From contig CM034309.1 of assembly GCA_019925795.1 (NCBI GenBank), positions 29,878,729 through 29,942,728 on the forward strand: 64,000 nt of DNA, written 5' to 3'. A program made the translations under genes and the position numbers. Positions 57,520 to 64,000 of this stretch are shown in pieces. The notes beneath the pieces are model-generated. The model did no database searches, was not told the origin of the DNA, and saw only the letters and a program-made list of their open reading frames with translations. Source of the stretch: Dendrobium chrysotoxum. Its lineage: Eukaryota; Streptophyta; Magnoliopsida; Asparagales; Orchidaceae. Positions within the stretch are counted from its first letter, which is position 1. Each line of letters opens with the position of its first letter.

Positions 57520-58938
57520 TGTTGCGGGCTAGAATATACGCGGCGGTAGAGTATGAATTCTAGGTCTTAGCGTTGCACGAATATCCAGCTCGCACACAGA
57601 GAACACAAGATTTTTACGTGGAAAACCCTGAAAAGGGGAAAAACCACGGGGCCTGGCCCAGTTGAAATGATTCCACTAGAGCTTGAGCAGATTACAGGGG
57701 ACTGACTCGCCTTCAAGGGCGATCAGATTACAAATATCACCCGTAGGGTGAAAGTTAGAGGCTTATGAGGGCCTTATGTAGCTCTGGCAGAACTTCGGAG
57801 TCGTCTGGCGGTCTGACAGAGCTTTGGTCCTTAGGTAGTTGTTGGGCAGAGTTGAGGACGGTAAATAGTGGTCCGGCGGAATTCCAGCGTCAAGGCAGTG
57901 GTCCGACGAAGAGCAGGGCCTTAGGTGATGGTTCGACAAAGAGCAGGGCCTTAGGTGGTGGTCCGGCGAAGTGTAGGGCCTCGGGTGGTGGTCCGGCGAA
58001 GAGCAGGGCCTTAGGTGGTGGTCCGGCGAAGAGCAGGGCCTTAGGTGGTGGTCCGGCGAAGTGGAGGGCGTCGTGTGGTGGTCTGGCGAAGAGCAGGGCC
58101 TCAGGTGGTGGTCCGGCGAAGAGCAGGGCCTTAGGTGATGGTTCGGCGAAGAGCAGGGCCTCAGGTGGTGGTCCGGCGAAGAGCAGGGCCTCAGGTGGTG
58201 GTCCGGCGAAGAGCAGGGCCTCAGGTGGTGGTCCGACGAAGTGCAGGGCCTCAGGTGGTGGTCCGGCGAAGTGCAGGGCCTCAGGTGGTGGTCCGGCAAA
58301 GAGCAGGGCCTCAGGTGGTGGTCCGGCGAAGTGCAGGGCCTCAGGTGGTGGTCCGGCGGAGCAACGGCGTCAAGGCGGTGGTCCGGCGGTGGTCGAGGAG
58401 GAGCAAGGAAGCAAGAGTTCTCTCTTCTTCTCTTTAGGATCAGGTGTCTTTTTCAAGAGGAGAGGGGGCTCTATTTATAGATTTTCGTGAGTGGCATGGC
58501 CCGTAAATAGGTGAAAGATCAGGGGTAGTTAGGGAGTGGTTTGAATGGACGGCCGATCTTGAATCCTTTGATCATAGATCGTTCGCTGGACATTTGAAAA
58601 TCTTAATGATGTCGGAATTTGGCAATCTTGGGCTCGTTGGATTCGTCTTGTCGAGACGCTCGATTCGAATATAAGCATGTCACATTTGGAGATCGTTTGG
58701 TAATCCAAATTATGGTTTGAATCTTCCAATAGTGCTTCAGACCCTTGATTTGAACCCATTTGGGCTCGGATTGGGTCGAACTTGGTGTTGTTGGGTTCGT
58801 AGTTCCGAGACGTTCAGTTTGACTGTAAGTTCACTGAAATCAGAGTTTGGATGATCCTAATTTTAATTTCGGAAGTTTCCAACTTGATTTTGCCTCAAGA
58901 TTCGTGCCCGATTAAGATAATTTTTTGATGACGTATCA
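57520..58938 (-). mobile_element. Tat-type solo LTR (1419 bp), minus orientation
   Basis: Read on the minus strand it starts TGATACGTCATC and ends CCGCAACA, like the LTRs of the full element at 39.5-50.4 kb. The plus-strand ends are TGTTGCGGG and ACGTATCA. Perfect 5-bp target duplication ATAAT (57515-57519 and 58939-58943). A TATA-type CTATAAATAG lies on the minus strand at about 58470. It is longer than the 1055-1063 bp of the full element mainly because of a 30-bp minisatellite. No internal region remains: a product of LTR-LTR recombination. Nested in the chromovirus-like LTR. Confidence 0.88.
57871..58380. repeat. 30-bp minisatellite, 17 units
   Basis: Exactly 30-bp periodic: GTCCGGCGAAGAGCAGGGCC then TYAGGTGGTG. 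Fifteen close units (57901-58350) plus a divergent unit at each edge, with a GCGTCAAGGC core instead. 30 is a multiple of 3, so all frames stay open and give 10-residue repeats on both strands. I read these as artefacts. It lies in the R/U5 part of the solo LTR. Confidence 0.95.
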
Positions 58939-59164
58939 ATAATAAAGAAGAAAAATAAAATAAAATTTTTTTACTTTAGATTCCGAGACGTGACACAACT
59001 TGCATTAGCCTTGGCCCTTAAGATTAATGGAGGGCGGGCATAAGCTTTAGTGGTGACCACAAGAGCCACTGTGGTATTTACTGTGGGTGTAGGATTTTTT
59101 TTTGTGAGTGTTAACTTTATTTGTGGCTGTGTCTTCAAGTGCTAACAAGCAAATCTTATAATTC

Positions 59165-59685
59165 TCTCATTTGAAATCTTTTCTTGGGGCCTCCTTTAGA
59201 CCTCCTAAATGTGTGGATATTAGTTCTATTTATAGATTTCTAAAGAGAGATTGTTGTCATTTGGACCATAAGTCAAATTCTTCATGAGATAGTCCATGTT
59301 AATTCCCCTTGATCATACAATCTTCTTAAAAATCTTAATTCCTCTGTGTTATTAGAATTAATTAATCATGGAAATTAGTTGATCTCATATTTGTCTTGTT
59401 GAAAAGCTTATTTTGACTATAAACATGAAAGATTTGAAGGTCATTTGGTTCTTCAAATAATCATCTAAACTATCTAATAATAGTTATGAGTCCTTGATAT
59501 GAGTTCAAATAGACTCTTTGCCGTCTCTAGACACTCATTTTACTATAACTTTGTTGAAAATGATTTCATTTGGCCTTAAAGTTAATTTTAGAAGTTTTTG
59601 GTTCGAATATCTAGGCACTTTAAAATATAAAAATTTTGTCAAATTTCGTGATGGATATATAAAATTTTTATTGACATATCAATCT
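59165..59685 (-). repeat. Old decayed Tat-type LTR, minus orientation
   Basis: Collinear with 58430-58938 but much more AT-rich: CTATTTATAGATTTC, then GATCATACAATC, CTTGTTGAAAAGCT, TTCAAATAATCATC, GAGTTCAAATAGACTC and final TTGACATATCA match the same landmarks in the solo LTR in the same order. Many differences are C-to-T or G-to-A. Left end not resolved. Confidence 0.65.
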
Positions 59686-59699
59686 TATTTAATATTTTT

Positions 59700-60213
59700 T
59701 AAAATATTTATACAAATTAAAATAAAAATTTATCTCTAAATGCATTCCATAACGTAGAAATCTCATAAATTTATAGCTGTAAAATTAATTTCTATCATCA
59801 AACAACCAATAACTACTGAAAGCACATCATGCACAGGTGATCAATGTATTCTTCAAGTTGGCATATGTACTAACAGAAATGTACATCCAAAAACTTCAAA
59901 TTTTAATATATAATTTTTAAATAGATCAAAAATTCAAAGTCTTGTTATAATATTATTTTATATTTATTAAATTTATAAATTTTTTAAACTTGTACTTTTT
60001 TTAAAAAAATTATGCCTTAATTATTAAATTATCATGTAATAATATTATTTCAATAATAAGTTACATAAAAAAAGAGAAAATAATATATCACAATTTCCAA
60101 CATTTAATATTACAAACATGCAACCAATTTGATGGTGAATGCAATCACTTGGGGACCATCAAATTGGTCTCAAAAACAAATTTACTTGTAGGTCATCACG
60201 TAGCTAACTTTAA
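59700..60213. other. AT-rich intergenic DNA
   Basis: No gene or repeat recognised. Confidence 0.5.
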
Positions 60214-60430
60214 TTTGTTGGTTGGGAGCTTTGGCTACCAATCAAGAGGTCGTGGGTACAGGTCTTGTGTGTGTGAGTTTGCCTTAATTGACATAAATTC
60301 AGGTCAAGGTGTGTGTGAGCTTTGGCTACCAATCTGTTTGTTGGGAGCTTAGACTACCAAATACCAACAAAAAGTCTTGTATTCGAGCTTGTATATGTGA
60401 TATGTGTGTAATTTGCATTTAATTTGCTCA
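60214..60430 (+). mobile_element. SINE-like copies in tandem
   Basis: TTGTTGGTTGGGAGCTTTGG plus CTACCAATCAAGAGGTCGTG, then GGTACAGGTCTTGTGTG, matches the 7.35-kb SINE head. A second, broken head (TTTGTTGGGAGCTTAGACTA) with GTATTCGAGCTTGTATATG follows at about 60328. The body GTGTGTAATTTGCATTTAAT is also shared. B boxes are degraded, so inactive. Confidence 0.5.
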
Positions 60431-60650
60431 AAAGTTTCAAGAAAATACAAATCAAAACTTTTTGCAATAGATATTGCTCATAAAATTTGCTTTCATAAAC
60501 AATCAACACATGTTTTGCATATATCATTAACTACATTACAATACATAACTGCTTACATAGCAATCAAGACTAAAAACCAAATAACATCCAACTCAACTAG
60601 TAATATCCAATATTAAGAATCAGCTATATACTATAAAATAAATTTAAATA

Positions 60651-60948
60651 TGACAGTATTAGAGCTGGAACTAGTAAGAGCTCAGGGTGGGCAATTGCTC
60701 TGATAAGCTATCTACTAATAAGGGATACAGATATGGTCGCAGCCAACCCTCCACTACTCCCCTCTGCAGTATAACTCCACTACCCTCTGTTATAGTTGAT
60801 ATTCCTCACGATCAGCACCTGCGATGAAAGAAGCATATAACTACTCTGTTCTATATATACACCATTAATGTAAAGAGGAATGTGTGCATGAAATGAAAAT
60901 ATCTATGCTATCCATCTTCTTAGAAACTCTCTAATTAGCTTTTCTTCA
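60651..60948 (+). repeat. Ale-type copia 5' LTR
   Basis: About 298 bp from TGACAGTATTAGAGC to TTTTCTTCA, right before a copia primer site. A TATA box (CTATATATACACC) is at about 60853. The left end is set from the TG and the usual length, so less certain. No matching 3' LTR in the window. Confidence 0.65.
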
Positions 60949-60960
60949 TGGTATCAGAGC
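60949..60960 (+). other. Copia primer binding site
   Basis: TGGTATCAGAGC, the exact complement of the initiator methionine tRNA 3' end, directly at the LTR border. Confidence 0.9.
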
Positions 60961-61001
60961 ATCATAACCCAATGACAATGCTCCTAAAACTCTAGTAATA
61001 C

Positions 61002-61720
61002 ATGGGTGAATCTTCCAGCACCTTCAATCCAGCTACTACTACTTCCCAAAACCCATCTACCCCATTGTCGATCTCTCTATACCTCTTGCACTCAAATTTC
61101 TCATGTCCAATCTCAAAAACATTGTCCACGTGAAACTCTGCAGCGACAATTACCCTATTTAGCTCCTTCAAATTCTCAAAATGTTCACCGCCAACAACTT
61201 TGATGGATTTCTCAATGGGACATTCAGTTGTCCACCCAAACTTCAGCCCTCCAGCACTAACGAACTGCTACTAAATCTTGACTACAACAAATGGATTCTG
61301 CTTGGTCAAAACCTCTCACCTGCTCTCTACTCCACCATCTACACCTGGATTTTACCACATATCTTAAATCTTTATACCTGTCATGAAATATGGACTACAT
61401 TAGAAAAATGTCTACATCCCATAAACTGCTCAAGAGTTATTCAGCTCAAAAACGAGCTTAAAAATAACATCTCAGCAGCTGGTTCACACATAGACCCTAA
61501 AGATATCATATTATATACCTTAAATGGCCTACCTCACTACTACCAATCCCTCAAAACTGACATTCACACAAAATTAACTCCTACATCCCTTGATGACTTT
61601 TACTCACTACTCTGTACTGAAGAGATTAATGTTGCAGATAAAAATTTCAAGCTAGTTGCACACAACTCCTCTCCTGCCGCACTCAACGCAACCAAAAGTT
61701 GTGGTTCTCATTTCTTGTAA
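61002..61720 (+). pseudogene. Ale/Retrofit-like copia gag remnant
   Basis: The ATG at 61002 starts a frame of the usual gag N-terminus (MGESSSTFNPATTTSQNPS), broken by a stop and by a frame change near 61180. From 61181 on a 179-codon frame has the retrotransposon gag core (YNKWILLGQNLSPALYS, CHEIWTTLEK, VIQLKNELKN, LPHYYQSLKT, LDDFYSLLCTEE). It ends before the zinc knuckle; protease and pol are missing, so the element is truncated 3' or spread over later insertions. Confidence 0.8.
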
Positions 61721-61734
61721 TCCCCTAAATGCTC

Positions 61735-61820
61735 AAAATAAATGTAATCATACACTTTTAGTTTCGGATATTTCATCTATTATATGAATAATTGATTATT
61801 ATCTTAGTTACAATTACTTG

Positions 61821-61873
<53 letters not shown>

Positions 61874-62685
61874 TAAATAAATAAGAAATCATGTTAATCA
61901 TATTTTAAGGAAGTGCTATAATTTTATTTCAGCATTTCTATTTCATTATTTTATTCTTAGTGCACCCACAACACTTAACTTTGCATGCATAAGAAGGTGG
62001 GAAATCATGTGGCTGGGAAATGATAAAAGGTTATTAGTGGAGCCTTAGTACATAATATTGTATTAAGGAAATTCTTGAAACATGAAACCTCAGCCCTTTT
62101 GTTCATTTCTCCCCTCCCCATTCACGTGTGAGAGGCAGCTGCTGTGCAGGTCATGAATTAGCTGAGGGTGGAGGCGGGCTGCTGGGTGGAGCTAAATTCT
62201 ATAATGTATTGCTTGAATTTGGAACTAGGGCAGGAAAATAGCTAAAGAACTGTTGTGATTGATATGGGATGACTATAGTTTGCTATAATAACTGGAAAAT
62301 AGCTGAATGGTGCATTTTTCCTTCATTCCTCTCACTCATAAGTATCAAAGAGAGCAAAAGAAGGAGGTTGGATTGAATGAAGAAGAGCGTAATTGAAGTG
62401 GTATACAAAAGGAGAAAGAATCAGAATACTTTAGGTGAACTAGTTTATCCCACTATTCTGGAAGATGAGGTGAGATACCCAAACGAGACTATAAAAATTA
62501 ATAAATTTATTATTGCACTTCATCTTTATTATGTTTATGACCGCATTTATTTCAGTTTACCTCAGTTAATTTTGTATGAATATGGACGAACATGTATGAA
62601 ATTGTTTATGCAGAGAGTAATCTTTATCAATGTTAAAAATTTCGTAAATATAAAATGATAAATATGTATAAACTAATGAATGAAT
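61735..62685. other. Intergenic DNA with (AAT)n
   Basis: An (AAT)n microsatellite at 61822-61871. A 93-codon frame at 62377-62658 has no recognised domain and AT-rich codon use; I do not call it a gene. Confidence 0.5.
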
Positions 62686-62785
62686 AAAGGGCAGCTAAAG
62701 GGCAGATAAAGCGCAGTTAAAGGGCAGCTAAAGGACAGTAAAAGGGCAGCTAAAGTGCAGCTAAAAAGCAGCTAAAGCGTAGCAA
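62686..62785. repeat. Short tandem repeat, unit about 11 bp
   Basis: GGGCAGCTAAA repeated about nine times with small changes (AAAGGGCAGATAAAGCGCAG and so on). It lies just before the gag start of the chromovirus remnant, in its leader. Confidence 0.85.
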
Positions 62786-62814
62786 TATCATCCAGGCCGG
62801 ATACAGAAATAGGA

Positions 62815-64000
62815 ATGAATGAGGAAAATAAGTCTAAAGAACTTCAAGATATTATGCATTTGATCTCACAAGTTATAGATAAAATGATATCTATAAAGAA
62901 ATCTTCTACTAGCGGTGGATCTAGATCTAAAAGTGATAGTGAAGTGGATCGATATTTAAAATTATTTTAGACTTTTAAATCACCAGCATTTAAGGGTGCA
63001 AGTGATCCAACCATAGTTGAAGACTGGTTGTTAAAGATTAAAAAGATTTTAGATGGCTTGATCTGTCCTGAAAATAAAGAAGTACCATTGGCTACATTTG
63101 TGTTAGAAGGAGAAGCAGAAAGATGGTGGCAAGCACAGCATAGAGAAAATTTTGGATAGATGCCTATTACTAACATATCGTGGGATGATTTTGTGAAAGT
63201 CATCAGAGATTGGTTTATTCCTCCTTCAACCAGATTAGCTCTGCAAGATAAATTCTTCAATTTGACTCAAAGTTTCAAGACAGTTATGCAATATGAAGCT
63301 TTCACTTCTTTGTCTCGCTACGCACCTCATTATGTCAGCACCTAGGAGGAGAAGTGCCACAGATTTTTGAGAAGACTCAGAGATCAACTACGATTATTAT
63401 TGTCACCTTTTGATATCAGTGACTTCTCAGTCTTAGTGGAGAGCGCCAGAAGGATTAAAAATGAGCTGAATTTCTCCAAATATAATTAGGAGTAGAAAAA
63501 ATTAGGAAAAAGGAAAATGTTTGAAAGGGATGATCAATTCAGAAGTAAGAAGCTAAAGTTTGATGATAAATAAAAGTAGAGTCAGCTTGAAAAACCTTTA
63601 TGTTAGCAGTGTGAGAAGCGACATTTTGGTCAGTGTTTAGTAAGATCGGGAAGATGTTTTAAATGTGGTGAGATGGGTCATCGCAAGATGGATTACCCTC
63701 AAGAGAAAATAACTAATATCAGGCCACAAGAATTTTAAGAGCAAGTACCACACATGAGATATCTGGAAGGAGGCAATCAAACAAGAAAACTCAATTCTAA
63801 GGAAGGCCAACAAGATGGATCCATGAGAATGTGTATTGACTATAGAGAAATGAACAAAGTAACTATCAAGAATAAATATCCATTACCACGAATAGATGAC
63901 TTATTTGATCAATTAGCAGGTGCCACAGTATTTTTTAGAATTAATTTAAGATCAGGATATCATCAAGTGAGAGTTAAAGAAGCAGATGTTAGTAAGATAA
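62815..64000 (+). pseudogene. Chromovirus-like gypsy gag-RT remnant, runs off the window
   Basis: From the ATG at 62815 one frame can be read to the last base, with nine stop codons (62968, 63157, 63343, 63487, 63493, 63571, 63577, 63604, 63736): seven TAG, two TAA, no TGA, and no frameshift. Gag core (FKGASDPTIVEDWLLKIKKI, LEGEAERWW, WDDFVKVIRDWFIP), a zinc knuckle CFKCGEMGHRKMDYP with its last Cys lost, then straight into reverse transcriptase (MRMCIDYREMNKVTIKNKYP, then LPRIDDLFDQLAGA). The protease and the RT N-terminus, some hundreds of codons, are missing, so there was an in-frame deletion near 63750-63810. Confidence 0.85.

Larger units (their letters stand above)
55850..58995 (+). mobile_element. 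Chromovirus-like solo LTR, itself interrupted
   Basis: Starts TGTAACAACCCAAAATTTTG and ends CCGAGACGTGACA, a start/end pattern usual for Tekay/Del-type gypsy LTRs. Flanks CAACA (55845-55849) and CAACT (58996-59000), one mismatch. A TATA-like CACTATAAAA is at about 55995 with an (AT)n tract just after. Without the nested Tat solo LTR it is about 1.7 kb. No coding part. Confidence 0.65.
53300..59150. repeat. Old degenerate tandem repeat hosting nested insertions
   Basis: Outside the insertions, 53430-53997, 55008-55849 and 58996-59130 consist of loosely repeated words (GGCATCAACCTTATTG, GATGATGGGCATCAA-like, TTGGTGGCAATGA) at about 28-35 bp spacing. The same pattern resumes right after each insertion, showing the three blocks were once joined. 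Too diverged for a consensus and without an open frame. Confidence 0.6.

Noticed and set aside
57871..58380. CRISPR-like regular repeats
   Set aside because: Units are contiguous 30-bp tandem copies without spacers, in a plant LTR; not a CRISPR array.
57763..58490. Long overlapping frames on both strands (178 and 241 codons) with 10-residue repeats
   Set aside because: Produced by the 30-bp minisatellite, whose unit length is a multiple of three; no domain, and it lies in a solo LTR.
62377..62658. 93-codon frame
   Set aside because: No recognisable domain; AT-rich codon use in a transposon-filled region.

Overview
The window is nuclear DNA from a flowering plant. The evidence is two plant genes (a spliced heavy-metal-associated isoprenylated protein gene and a RING-H2 gene), a decayed piece of chloroplast DNA (atpH-atpF), and plant-type transposons: Ty1/copia of the Tork/TNT1 and Ale/Retrofit types, Ty3/gypsy of the Tat type, chromovirus remnants, CACTA, hAT MITEs and a plant RTE LINE. 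I cannot name the species. There are no bacterial operons, rRNA operons or CRISPR arrays.

Layout. 1-11.9 kb is AT-rich intergenic DNA with foldback MITEs, a 5S-rRNA-derived fragment (about 2.86 kb), a hAT MITE with near-perfect 8-bp target duplication (5.8-6.2 kb), a tRNA-like SINE (7.35 kb) and one small host gene, a RING-H2 protein on the minus strand (9914-10234). At 12.07-12.79 kb, chloroplast atpH and the start of atpF lie between the terminal inverted repeats of a hAT-type MITE family, with a perfect 8-bp target duplication outside. This is the most unusual object here. 13.2-14.3 kb holds another MITE of that family, a LINE 3' end, an (AT)n tract and two GC-rich hairpins.

15478-21876 is a nearly complete copia element with two LTRs, a 180-bp internal duplication and frameshifts. 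22287-32.9 kb is a nest: an Ale-type copia remnant on the minus strand, whose LTR was split by a CACTA element (22447-31422, TSD AGT), which was in turn invaded by a 6.5-kb LTR-like unit (24442-30933, TSD GTTGG).

33-39.5 kb is intergenic apart from the HIPP gene (36219-37074, minus; two exons, with a foldback MITE in the intron). 39544-50448 is a full-length Tat-type gypsy element (TSD ATTAT, LTRs about 98% identical by eye). Its pol has two RNase H domains, and an extra spliced gene lies on the opposite strand with its own TATA box. Three stop codons and one 1-nt frameshift break gag-pol.

53.3-59.2 kb is an old degenerate tandem repeat that took in a 1-kb CACTA MITE (54001-55004, TSD AAC) and a chromovirus-like solo LTR (55850-58995). 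That LTR in turn holds a Tat-type solo LTR (57520-58938, TSD ATAAT) with a 30-bp minisatellite. 59.1-64 kb has a decayed Tat LTR, SINE-like copies, the 5' end of an Ale-type copia, and a chromovirus gag-RT remnant that keeps one frame to the window edge and is broken only by TAG/TAA codons.

The host genes show no functional link to each other. The window is mainly a record of layered insertions whose order can be read from target-site duplications.
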